A DNA stretch of 9,552 bases from Flavobacteriales bacterium UBA1959 (GTDB lineage: Bacteria; Bacteroidota; Bacteroidia; Flavobacteriales_D; Sanyastnellaceae), in NCBI GenBank assembly GCA_002336085.1, contig DDEH01000150.1:1-9552 (forward strand), written 5' to 3'. The translations under genes and the position numbers were made by a program. The stretch's first letter is position 1. Each line of letters begins with the position of its first letter. This document shows, piece after piece, positions 1 to 6,556 of the stretch. A model generated the notes under the pieces. It was not told the DNA's origin. It did no database searches and worked only from the letters and a program-made list of their open reading frames with translations.

Positions 1-6
1 CGTTTC

Positions 7-756
7 TTAATCCGGTGTGTTTACGTTTGTATTGTGCCACTTTCTCATCATACTGACCTGGTCAAAGCAGGCATTTGTCAGGCCTGTTATTGCTTCAGTT
101 GAATTGCCACTAGGATAAACGGGCTCTCCAAACCGGACATGTACAGGATTTGAACGAAGCAAGAAGCCGTTTTTCGGCAACACTTTCCGCGTCCCATGCA
201 CGTGCATCGGAATCACCGGAACATTCGCATCAGAGGCCAGGTAAAATGCACCTTTTTTAAACCGCAACAACACCCCGTCTGTGCTACGAGTACCCTCAGG
301 GTAAACAATTACTGAAATGCCATTTGAAAGGGAAGCCATTAAATTATCGACGGACTGCTTGGCACTATCTGAATTCTTTCGATCAATGAAAACTGTCCCG
401 ACTCGTTCATTCAGCAAACCCAAAACAGGAACCTTACGAATGCTCTGCTTCGCCAAGTAAACAATGGGACGAGGAATGACGTTGGAGCAAACATTGATGT
501 CCAGCTGACTCGCATGATTTGAGACAATGATGACTTCTTTCGGCCAGCGATCAAAATGTGCTGCTTCCGACACAAATGTTATGCTTGGCCGGTTAATACC
601 AGAAATGCGAAGCATGTTAGAACTCCACATCTGCCTGCCGATGCGGCTCAAGACAAACGGGATAAACCGCTTACTACACAATACAAGGCCTAAAGCAATC
701 AAACAACTGATTGCGGACCATAGGAGGGCCACTAAGGTTCGAAGTACTGAGAGCAT
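7..756 (-). CDS. plsC: 1-acyl-sn-glycerol-3-phosphate acyltransferase (PlsC family)
   Basis: Membrane acyltransferase expected to add the second acyl chain to lysophosphatidic acid, giving phosphatidic acid for phospholipid synthesis. From the ATG at 756 the protein is 249 aa, normal for PlsC. Its N-terminus (about residues 6-35) is hydrophobic and probably membrane-anchoring. The catalytic HX4D motif is NHASQLD (H81, D86), and the glycerophosphate-binding motif is YPEGTRS (residues 152-158). The VGTVFIDR block (119-126) and the VPVIPMHVHGT segment (179-189) are also typical. An upstream in-frame ATG at 816 would add 20 residues but overlap the end of rluE by 44 bp. I prefer 756 because it leaves a 16-bp gap and puts the hydrophobic anchor at the N-terminus. 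It is probably the last gene of a run with rluE and the PD40 lipoprotein. Relatives in this family can transfer to lysophospholipids or ornithine lipids, so the exact acceptor is not proven. Confidence 0.9.
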   Translation of the reverse strand: MLSVLRTLVALLWSAISCLIALGLVLCSKRFIPFVLSRIGRQMWSSNMLRISGINRPSITFVSEAAHFDRWPKEVIIVSNHASQLDINVCSNVIPRPIVYLAKQSIRKVPVLGLLNERVGTVFIDRKNSDSAKQSVDNLMASLSNGISVIVYPEGTRSTDGVLLRFKKGAFYLASDANVPVIPMHVHGTRKVLPKNGFLLRSNPVHVRFGEPVYPSGNSTEAITGLTNACFDQVSMMRKWHNTNVNTPD

Positions 757-772
757 CAAAATCAAGCTGACA

Positions 773-1378
773 TCATGGACCAACCGTTCGGACAAGCAAT
801 AGTTGGTTGGCATCAAGTTTCACGACTGCTCCAAGGGGCAATTCAAGATCCTCTAGCGCCAAGGATCCAATCCTTGTGCGAATCAGCCGAAGAGTCGGCA
901 GACCAACATGTGCAGTCATTTTCCGGACCTGTCGGTTCTTCCCTTCTGTCAAGGTGAGCATCAGCCAACTTGTTGGAACAGATTTACGTTCCCTGATTGG
1001 GGGAATACGATCTGGAAAAGACGGGGCATCCAATTCCAAAGCCAGACACGGCTTTGTCCGATGATCGTGTTTCTTTATGCGCAATTCGATCGGATTGCGA
1101 AGCGTTTCCAATTGTTCTTCCTGAGGTTCGCCTTCCACTTGGACCGCATACGTTCTAGGATGGCCATTGGAAGGCTCAAGTAATTCTTGGATCAGCCGTG
1201 AATCATTCGACAACAGCAACAACCCTTCAGAATCCCGATCGAGTCTACCTACGGGGTAAACATCCTTCGGCAACGAGAGGTTCAAGGAGCCCAATCCCGG
1301 ATGTCCTCCTTCCGAGGTGAATTGACTCAGTACACCGAACGGTTTGTTCAGCGCGTAACATTTTAATTCTTCACTCAT
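773..1378 (-). CDS. rluE: 23S rRNA pseudouridine synthase, RluE-type (RsuA/RluB/E/F family)
   Basis: Cytoplasmic enzyme that isomerises a uridine in ribosomal RNA to pseudouridine; E. coli RluE acts on U2457 of 23S rRNA. The 201-aa protein starts directly with the catalytic-domain strand (ALNKPFGVLSQF, residues 9-20). It has the family signature GRLDRDSEGLLLL (44-56) with the nucleophile Asp at D47, and the late motif GKNRQVRKM (146-154). It has no N-terminal S4 RNA-binding domain, which is what separates RluE from RsuA, RluB and RluF, and the length fits RluE (E. coli about 217 aa). The start ATG overlaps the stop of the upstream PD40 lipoprotein gene in an ATGA, which suggests translational coupling. 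Membership of the family is secure; the exact target uridine is inferred from the missing S4 domain and motif likeness. Confidence 0.9.
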   Translation of the reverse strand: MSEELKCYALNKPFGVLSQFTSEGGHPGLGSLNLSLPKDVYPVGRLDRDSEGLLLLSNDSRLIQELLEPSNGHPRTYAVQVEGEPQEEQLETLRNPIELRIKKHDHRTKPCLALELDAPSFPDRIPPIRERKSVPTSWLMLTLTEGKNRQVRKMTAHVGLPTLRLIRTRIGSLALEDLELPLGAVVKLDANQLLLVRTVGP

Positions 1379-2484
1379 TCTACCCAGTTTACGACAAATA
1401 CATTGGTGTTTCTTGTTCTTCCATTGTTTCTGTTTGAAGAAAAAGCCAGGCGCTTCCCATCAGGTGAAAACATTGGGAATGAATCAAACGCTGAATCGAA
1501 TGAAATCTGCTTTAAGCCAGATCCATCCGTATTTATCATGAAAATATTGAACGGAAACCCCCCAGTATGATGGTTGCTTGAGAACAGAATTTTTGTTCCA
1601 CTTGGATGAAAGAAGGGGGCCCAATTGGCACCACCAAGATCGGTCAGTTGACGAGCATTGGAACCGTCTGCATTGCCGATGAACAATTCCATAGCCGTGG
1701 GTTCCACCAAGCCTTTGTCGAGCAACGTTTGATAATGCATCACCTCCTCTGCCGTTTTCGGTCGACTAGCGCGCCAAATTAATTGTGATCCATCTGGTGA
1801 GAAGAATGCACCACCATCGTAGCCCAATTCGTCAGTCACCTGAATGACATCCGTCCCGTCGATATTGCATGTATACAATTCCAGATCCCCGCTTCGCGTA
1901 CTAGTAAAAACCATTCGATCACCCTTTGGGCTAACAGTTGCCTCCGCATCATACCCTGGCAAGTCTGTCAATTGGGACTGCATGTTGCCATCTAAATCGT
2001 AGGTGAAAATATCATACCCTTCATAAATCGGCCAGACGTACTCGCCTTTCGGTCCTCGGGGAGGCACGGCCGGACAGAGGGTGTCAGCCAAATGCGTTGA
2101 AGCAAATACGACTGAGGTATCGCCAGGCATGAAGTAGGCACAAGTCGTACGCCCTAGACCGCTGGAGATTTGCGAAGGAGGCACAGAAGTAGGTGTGAAT
2201 TCATCGTCAAGTTCCAACGTAAATATCTGGTCGCAACCCGTTCCCCAACTGGGGTTATTCGCCTGGAAGACCAATTTATCGTTGCCAAATGACCAGTAAG
2301 CTTCAGCGTTGTCTCCTCCATAGGTCAATTGTCGAAAACCACTGAAATGGTCTTCGCCGTTATACCTCAAAGAATCTCTCTGACTTGATTCTTTTGTACC
2401 ATCTTCAACTACCGGTTCCGCACTTCCCGTGCAGCTAGCCAAGGCAATTCCTAAAATTAAGCTCCAACTTGACAGTTTATCCAT
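1375..2484 (-). CDS. TolB-like PD40 beta-propeller lipoprotein
   Basis: Predicted lipoprotein of 369 aa with a signal peptide ending in a lipobox (LASC, lipidated Cys18), so it should be anchored in the periplasmic or outer membrane. The rest is a beta-propeller of PD40/WD40-like blades. Clear repeats are DAEATVSPKGDRMVFTSTR (179-197), YDGGAFFSPDGSQLIWRAS (222-240), WAPFFHPSGTKILFSSN (288-304) and FPMFSPDGKRLAFSSNR (336-352). Blade-ending NIDGT, NADGS and NTDGS turns are followed by a variable residue pair and then QVT, QLT or QIS. These are typical of the TolB C-terminal domain and of DPP-IV-type propellers, but the TolB N-terminal domain and any hydrolase domain are absent. It is therefore not the Tol-Pal TolB itself and probably acts as a binding scaffold. 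There are several cysteines in the first half (C84, C115, C137). It is first in a run with rluE and plsC, and divergent from another lipoprotein gene. Substrate or partner is unknown. Confidence 0.88.
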   Translation of the reverse strand: MDKLSSWSLILGIALASCTGSAEPVVEDGTKESSQRDSLRYNGEDHFSGFRQLTYGGDNAEAYWSFGNDKLVFQANNPSWGTGCDQIFTLELDDEFTPTSVPPSQISSGLGRTTCAYFMPGDTSVVFASTHLADTLCPAVPPRGPKGEYVWPIYEGYDIFTYDLDGNMQSQLTDLPGYDAEATVSPKGDRMVFTSTRSGDLELYTCNIDGTDVIQVTDELGYDGGAFFSPDGSQLIWRASRPKTAEEVMHYQTLLDKGLVEPTAMELFIGNADGSNARQLTDLGGANWAPFFHPSGTKILFSSNHHTGGFPFNIFMINTDGSGLKQISFDSAFDSFPMFSPDGKRLAFSSNRNNGRTRNTNVFVVNWVE

Positions 2485-2518
2485 AAGTTCTGACGAATTT
2501 CGCGCAAAGTAAACTCCA
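2485..2518. promoter_or_regulatory. 34-bp divergent gap between two lipoprotein genes
   Basis: Only 34 bp separate the start codons of the PD40 lipoprotein (minus) and the M28 peptidase (plus), so promoter elements must reach into the coding sequences. On the minus strand TACTTTG (2511 to 2505) is one base short of the Bacteroidota -7 consensus TAnnTTTG. On the plus strand TTGACA lies at 2469-2474 inside the opposing gene, but no convincing -7 box follows at the usual spacing. Assignment of either promoter is weak. Confidence 0.3.
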
Positions 2519-3799
2519 ATGCGCCTGAGTCACCTGAGAATATGTAATGTTTTTGTCGTTCTGCTGTGCATTGGCACTTCTTTGACTTCTTGCTCCGGCC
2601 CTTCAGATTCAAACTCCGGTCCGTTGGAGCGAATTTCCAATCATGTGCAGGAAATGGCAGACGACGGGATGGAAGGAAGAGAGACAGGGACGGCAGGCGA
2701 GGCCAAAGCAAGTGCATGGATAGACTCCATCTTCAAAAGCCAAGGGCTTACGCCAATGGGAGAAGATGGTTCGTTCCAGATGTTTAGCTACAAACCACAT
2801 CCTCCGATGCAAATGCATGGACATGGAGATTCAACATCTATTGGAATGGCCTTAGTTCAAGAGATTCACGGCCAAAATGTCTTGTACGCATTGCCACAAA
2901 ATAATCAACGCTGGGGGGTAATTGGCGCGCATTATGACCACCTTGGATATGGTGACGATAACTCCTTGTTTCGTGGGGACCCTCAAATTCACAATGGCGC
3001 GGATGACAATGCATCTGGCGTCGCGGGGATGTTAGAACTAAGCAATCGATTCTCAAACAAGAACGAGCCGCAATCGCTACTTTTTGCAGCTTTCTCTGGA
3101 GAAGAGAAAGGACTTTGGGGGTCAAACCAATTCTGCAAAAAGCCAACGGTTTCCCTCGATTCGATTGACTATATGATCAATTTTGATATGATAGGAAGGT
3201 TAAGGGGCGACACACTCGCTGTTTATGGAACGGGCACCTCTCCGAGGTGGATGGAACTGCTCGAATCCTGCAATGATGAAGGATTCGTGTTTATTCCAAG
3301 TGAGAGCGGAGTGGGGCCAAGCGACCATACGTCGTTTTATTTAGAAGGTATTCCTGTGTTGCATTTTTTCACAGGTCAACACCCAGATTATCACAAGCCC
3401 AGCGATACCGCTGACAAAATCAATGCAGAAGGAATCTTACGAATTGTAAATTTTGTGGAGCGCCTGATGGTCCGATTAAACTCAGAAGACGAATGGATTT
3501 TCACAAAGACAAAAGACCAAGATGACGAAAGCACACCGAGCTTCAAGGTAACGCTCGGAGTAATTCCCGACTATTTATTTGATGGCGAAGGAATGCGAAT
3601 CGATGGTGTCTCTGACGGACGACCTGCAGCAAATGCGGGCATGATTAGAGGAGATGTCGTGAAACAAATCGATACGACAATCGTTACAGACATGATGAGC
3701 TACATGACCGCTCTCAGTTTGTTTGAACCAGGAATTGAATCAAACGTTACCATTGAACGCAAGGGTAAACTAGAACAAGTGATTGTTCTTTGGGATTGA
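2519..3799 (+). CDS. M28-family zinc metallopeptidase with C-terminal PDZ domain, lipoprotein
   Basis: Predicted exported aminopeptidase of 426 aa. The N-terminus is a lipoprotein signal peptide with lipobox LTSC (Cys25). The M28 co-catalytic zinc site can be read in order: GAHYDHLG (H138), GADDNASG (D162), SGEE (general base E195 and ligand E196), NFDMIGR (D223) and SDHTSF (H270). The conserved HPDYHKPSDT segment (288-297) follows. A PDZ-like domain occupies about residues 342-426, with RPAANAGMIRGDVVKQID (368-385) as the typical ligand-loop and helix region. M28 plus PDZ is a known Bacteroidota architecture; such enzymes usually trim peptides in the periplasm or at the cell surface, but specificity cannot be read here. 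A His/Met-rich stretch (H94, M97, M99, H100, H102) precedes the catalytic core. The gene ends four bases before rnpB and faces away from the PD40 lipoprotein gene. Confidence 0.93.
   Translation: MRLSHLRICNVFVVLLCIGTSLTSCSGPSDSNSGPLERISNHVQEMADDGMEGRETGTAGEAKASAWIDSIFKSQGLTPMGEDGSFQMFSYKPHPPMQMHGHGDSTSIGMALVQEIHGQNVLYALPQNNQRWGVIGAHYDHLGYGDDNSLFRGDPQIHNGADDNASGVAGMLELSNRFSNKNEPQSLLFAAFSGEEKGLWGSNQFCKKPTVSLDSIDYMINFDMIGRLRGDTLAVYGTGTSPRWMELLESCNDEGFVFIPSESGVGPSDHTSFYLEGIPVLHFFTGQHPDYHKPSDTADKINAEGILRIVNFVERLMVRLNSEDEWIFTKTKDQDDESTPSFKVTLGVIPDYLFDGEGMRIDGVSDGRPAANAGMIRGDVVKQIDTTIVTDMMSYMTALSLFEPGIESNVTIERKGKLEQVIVLWD
3772..3789 (+). repeat. Perfect inverted repeat at the end of the M28 gene, before rnpB
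   Basis: AGAACAA (3772-3778) and TTGTTCT (3783-3789) form a perfect 7-bp stem with a 4-nt loop GTGA, which as RNA is a GNRA-type tetraloop. It lies in the last codons of the peptidase gene, 15 nt before the predicted rnpB 5' end. It is not followed by a T-run, so it is not an ordinary terminator. It could be an operator over the rnpB promoter, an RNA processing signal, or chance. Confidence 0.5.
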
Positions 3800-3803
3800 A
3801 TTG

Positions 3804-4146
3804 AAATCAGAAATGTGACTTCATCGCTCCTTTTAAGGAGAGGAAAGTCCGGACAACGCAGGGCACCGCACTTCTCGAAAGGAAGGCATGTTTACATGAC
3901 AGACAGTGCTGCAGAAATTTATACCGCCGATGACTGATCGCAAGATGAGCACAGGTAAGGGTGAAAAGGTGAGGTAAGAGCTCACCAGCGGCAAAGAGAT
4001 TTGTCGGCTTTGGTAAACCTTGTGGGTTGCAAGATCGCATAGGCTGGCGCCTGAGGACGGCCCGTCCAAGCCAGTGGGTTGATCGCGTAGATAAATGATG
4101 AAGCGTCCCTCGGGATGAACAGAATCCGGCTTACCATTTCAGATTT
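3804..4146 (+). ncRNA. rnpB: RNase P RNA, bacterial type A-like (rnpB)
   Basis: Catalytic RNA that, with the RnpA protein, removes the 5' leader from tRNA precursors. The two P4 signatures are present: GAGGAAAGTCCGGAC (3840-3854) and ACAGAATCCGGCTTA (4119-4133). Other conserved core segments are AGGTAAGGGTGAAA (3953-3966), GGTAAGAGC (3973-3981) and GGTAAACC (4012-4019). The ends were set by the closing P1 helix: AAATCAGAAATG (3804-3815) pairs with CATTTCAGATTT (4135-4146) with a single A-A mismatch. A P15-like stem CTGGC/GCCAG (4044-4048 with 4070-4074) encloses a P16-like hairpin GGACGGCCCGTCC (4055-4067). P3 is short (CTCCTT/AAGGAG, 3827-3840), and the stretch from 4075 to the AGAT block is too short for a normal P18, so the RNA is about 343 nt against about 377 nt in E. 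coli. It begins four bases after the M28 stop codon. I see no clear separate promoter. Confidence 0.97.
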
Positions 4147-4176
4147 TATAATTTTTTGTTTTTTTCTGTTTTTTCC
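4135..4176 (+). terminator. Probable rnpB 3' end: P1 strand followed by a U-rich tract
   Basis: The 3' strand of P1 runs straight into a long T-rich stretch (4144-4176, only a few non-T bases). No separate GC hairpin lies between. The closing P1 helix plus U-tract may itself stop transcription, or the tract may be a site for 3' trimming. This is inferred from composition only. Confidence 0.4.
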
Positions 4177-4190
4177 TTGGTTCTTTGCGC

Positions 4191-4198
4191 TAATTTTG
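4191..4198 (+). promoter_or_regulatory. Candidate -7 element TAATTTTG for the 4246 gene
   Basis: TAATTTTG is an exact match to the Bacteroidota TAnnTTTG element. It lies 47 bp before the chosen ATG at 4246, giving a leader of roughly 40 nt. A matching TTG at the -33 position is not visible at normal spacing (the region is a T-tract with CTG at 4166-4168), so the call is tentative. Confidence 0.4.
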
Positions 4199-4245
4199 GT
4201 GTTAAAATTTGGCAAATGATTCTATCAACTGCAGACAAAACCGCC

Positions 4246-4758
4246 ATGACAACCTTCTACAGCGGGCAGAAAATTAGGTTGCAGGCAGAGCTCAAACATG
4301 CCGAATCAATGCTACGAAAGCTGAAAGGCGAAAACGTGGATGAGTCAACTGGTGCCATACTCACGCGGACAGGTGAGAAAGCTCGAAAACGAGGTCCAAA
4401 AAGTGTGTGGGGAAAATTTATTTTGGAACAACTTGATGCATCAAATCATCCGATGCGTTATAATGAATTGATCCAAAGGGCAATGGAAGACAACAACCTT
4501 GAACCCTCAATGCATTCCAAGGTAAGAGCCAGTATTTTGAACAGTGCATTTCGACTCCGGTCAATACAAGGCAGGATTGCGACGGTCGGTGAAAAGGGGA
4601 AGAAAGACAAGTTCCTCGTTCTCAAAAACTGGCTCAACGAAAAAGGAGAAGTTAGAAACAGCGATCATGAGTGGCTACTTGAGAACCATTCTTTTCATGC
4701 GTTACCTGTAAACCTGGAAGAACTACAAAGCCCTCGCTACGAAGAAGATATGCCCTGA
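4246..4758 (+). CDS. Unrecognised small protein: coiled coil plus winged-helix-like domain
   Basis: I do not recognise this 170-aa protein by name. Residues 8-28 look like a short charged helix or coiled coil (QKIRLQAELKHAESMLRKLK). Next comes a polar linker and a basic patch KARKRGPKS (45-53) resembling an AT-hook or nuclear-type basic arm. Residues 54-128 are predicted to be a compact helical domain followed by a beta hairpin: FILEQLDASNHPMRYNELI, a second helix at 89-107, and RIATVGEKGKKDKFLVL. That pattern recalls winged-helix folds such as HARE-HTH. The tail is acidic. The start is uncertain: ATG 4216 adds ten residues, but it would leave only about a 10-nt leader after the -7 box at 4191-4198, so 4246 is preferred. 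It lies between rnpB and a shared terminator and is probably monocistronic. A DNA- or nucleoid-associated role is inference only. Confidence 0.8.
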   Translation: MTTFYSGQKIRLQAELKHAESMLRKLKGENVDESTGAILTRTGEKARKRGPKSVWGKFILEQLDASNHPMRYNELIQRAMEDNNLEPSMHSKVRASILNSAFRLRSIQGRIATVGEKGKKDKFLVLKNWLNEKGEVRNSDHEWLLENHSFHALPVNLEELQSPRYEEDMP

Positions 4759-4774
4759 ATATTTGGCGTGAAAT

Positions 4775-4804
4775 AAAAAAAAAGGGCTCATTGCCCTTTT
4801 TTTT
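4775..4804. terminator. Bidirectional Rho-independent terminator
   Basis: Nine A, then GGGC, loop TCATT, GCCC and eight T (4775-4804). The structure works on both strands: GC stem 4 bp, extended by A/T pairing, with a T-run after it in either direction. It sits 16 bp after the stop of the 4246 gene and 22 bp beyond the stop of the convergent pruA, so it should end both transcripts. Confidence 0.9.
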
Positions 4805-4826
4805 ATGTCATAAATATTTGGAAGAA

Positions 4827-6455
4827 TCAATCCATAAACGGATAACGGTAGTGCTTTGCAGGAACCAGCGTTTCCTTGATGGTGCGGGCACTCGTCCATC
4901 TCCATAAATTTAATACGCTGCCTGCCTTGTCATTCGTTCCTGAGCCGCGCGCACCTCCAAAAGGCTGCTGGCCAACAGCTGCTCCTGTTGGTTTGTCATT
5001 TACGTAGAAATTTCCAGCCGCATGCTCCAAGCGTTTCGTTGCATGATCAATTACCCTGCGGTCCTTAGCAAAAATAGCCCCGGTCAGCGCATATTCTCCG
5101 GTACCGTCAACCAAGTCCAATGTCGATTCAAAATCAGCATCATCGTATATATATATAGTCAAGACTGGACCGAATATCTCTTCGACCATGGTGGTTGAAT
5201 CTGGAGTCTTAGAGACAACCACAGTAGGCTGAACAAAATAGCCACATGATTTATCACAATTGCCCCCAACCAAAATCTCCGCGTTGGGATTGCTCTTTAC
5301 GCCATTGATGTAGCCTTCAATCTTATCGAATGCACGCTCGTCGATAACCGCAGTTACAAAATTACCAAAGTCTTCAGGACTTCCCATTTTTAGCTCATTC
5401 ACGTAAGCGACAAGCTTTGGCTTTAGTGCCGTCCACATGCTCTTCGGAAGGTAGGCTCGGCTAGCTGCACTGCACTTTTGTCCTTGAAATTCAAATGCAC
5501 CTCGCACCAAGCCTGTTACAACTTCGTCAACATCCGCAGAAGCATGGGCCAAAACAAAATCCTTTCCGCCCGTTTCACCTACAATTCGGGGATAACTCCG
5601 AAACTTCTCAATATTGTTTCCTATTTCCTTCCAAACATGGCGAAAAACGTTTGTAGAACCCGTGAAATGCAAACCGGCGAAATCACGGTGCTTAAACACC
5701 ACATCACCCGCAACCGGACCGTCGCAGGTGATCATATTAATCACGCCGTCTGGCATCCCCGCTTCACGGAAAACCTCCATAATGACTTGAGCACTGAAGA
5801 CTTGCGAATCTGCGGGCTTCCAAACGATAACATTTCCCATAAGCGCTGGTGCAGCGCAAAGATTTCCAGCAATCGCCGTGAAATTAAAAGGCGTTATCGC
5901 AAATACAAATCCTTCGAGTCCACGGTATTCCATTCGGTTCCAGATGCCTTCCGCACTTTCCGGTTGAACCGCTTGTATTTCTTGGAGAAAATATGCGTTA
6001 AAACGGAGGAAGTCGATGAACTCACAAGCAGCATCAATTTCAGCTTGATAGATGTTCTTGGACTGTGCCAGCATCGTCGCCGCATTAATTTTAGCACGGT
6101 AAGGACCGGCTAAGAGATCTGCAGCTTTTAAAAAGACAGCTGCTCGTTCATGCCAAGGCAATCCCGCCCAACCCGCCCGAGCGTCAAGGGCAGCATCAAT
6201 TGCTTGAGTTACGTGAGAGGCGTCACCGTAATTAAAATGCCCAAGGACGTGCTGATGGTCATGAGGAGGACTCATCTTCATCTTCTTGGAGGTCCTAACT
6301 TCTTCGCCACCGATGTACATAGGAACATCGAGGTCCGACTGATTGTACAGTTCACGATAGACTTTGAGCACTTCGTCACGCTCCGAAGAGCCTGGTGCGT
6401 ATGACATTACCGGCTCGTTTACCGGGTATGGAACTTGAAAATGACCGTTCGCCAT
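4827..6455 (-). CDS. pruA: L-glutamate gamma-semialdehyde (delta-1-pyrroline-5-carboxylate) dehydrogenase
   Basis: NAD-dependent aldehyde dehydrogenase that oxidises L-glutamate gamma-semialdehyde to glutamate, the second step of proline breakdown. The 542-aa length is right for the single-domain ALDH4-type enzyme; there is no fused proline dehydrogenase. Visible catalytic features are the oxyanion Asn in TPFNFTA (N191), the Glu of GETGGKD (E294), the nucleophile in GQKCSAASRAY (C328) and the cofactor motif EEIFGPVL (425-432). FHFTG-like GLHFTGS (261-267) and the C-terminal PFGGARGSGTNDK (498-510) are also typical. I chose ATG 6455 (MANGHFQVPYPVNEP) because the family starts there and it follows an A-rich stretch; the reading frame stays open upstream to 6527 but those residues look like leader. 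No proline dehydrogenase gene is adjacent, so it is not in a put operon here. A (TA)6 tract lies inside the gene. Confidence 0.96.
   Translation of the reverse strand: MANGHFQVPYPVNEPVMSYAPGSSERDEVLKVYRELYNQSDLDVPMYIGGEEVRTSKKMKMSPPHDHQHVLGHFNYGDASHVTQAIDAALDARAGWAGLPWHERAAVFLKAADLLAGPYRAKINAATMLAQSKNIYQAEIDAACEFIDFLRFNAYFLQEIQAVQPESAEGIWNRMEYRGLEGFVFAITPFNFTAIAGNLCAAPALMGNVIVWKPADSQVFSAQVIMEVFREAGMPDGVINMITCDGPVAGDVVFKHRDFAGLHFTGSTNVFRHVWKEIGNNIEKFRSYPRIVGETGGKDFVLAHASADVDEVVTGLVRGAFEFQGQKCSAASRAYLPKSMWTALKPKLVAYVNELKMGSPEDFGNFVTAVIDERAFDKIEGYINGVKSNPNAEILVGGNCDKSCGYFVQPTVVVSKTPDSTTMVEEIFGPVLTIYIYDDADFESTLDLVDGTGEYALTGAIFAKDRRVIDHATKRLEHAAGNFYVNDKPTGAAVGQQPFGGARGSGTNDKAGSVLNLWRWTSARTIKETLVPAKHYRYPFMD
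5146..5157. repeat. (TA)6 dinucleotide run inside pruA
   Basis: Six TA units in a row, encoding the Ile-Tyr-Ile-Tyr stretch at about residues 434-437 of PruA on the minus strand. It fits the protein, since this is a hydrophobic beta strand after EEIFGPVL, so it may simply be codon choice. Slippage by one unit would break the frame. Confidence 0.85.
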
Positions 6456-6482
6456 GAGCTTTTTTTTATTCAATAGTTTGTG

Positions 6483-6517
6483 CAAAGCTAATGGAAGCAT
6501 GCGGAGCTTCACCCCAA
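6483..6517 (-). promoter_or_regulatory. Candidate pruA promoter
   Basis: On the minus strand TAGCTTTG (6490 to 6483) matches TAnnTTTG exactly, about 28 bp before the pruA ATG, giving a leader near 20 nt. A TTG (6517 to 6515, within ATTTGG) lies 24 nt upstream of it, slightly long for the -33 element. An inverted repeat, GAAGC 6494-6498 and GCTTC 6506-6510, falls in the spacer and could be a regulator site. Confidence 0.5.
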
Positions 6518-6556
6518 ATCCAACCATATCTTCACCTCAATTAAATCCGCGATCTC

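Noticed and set aside
4055..4067. GC hairpin GGACGGCCCGTCC as a terminator
   Set aside because: It is the P16-like hairpin of RNase P RNA and has no T-run after it.
3807..4215. Overlapping minus-strand frames of 77-78 codons
   Set aside because: They are antisense to rnpB, whose conserved core and P1 helix explain the sequence.
4156..4245. TTG or ATG 4216 starts extending the coiled-coil protein upstream
   Set aside because: The TTG falls in the T-tract after rnpB and upstream of the -7 box. ATG 4216 remains possible but would have a very short leader.
4758..4821. Direct repeat AATATTTGG at 4758-4766 and 4813-4821 flanking the terminator
   Set aside because: It is only nine AT-rich bases with no mobile-element content between the copies, so chance or shared A/T bias is enough.
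5478..6113. 211-codon open frame on the plus strand antisense to pruA
   Set aside because: It lies wholly inside pruA, which has intact catalytic motifs. The antisense protein has no domain, signal or promoter.
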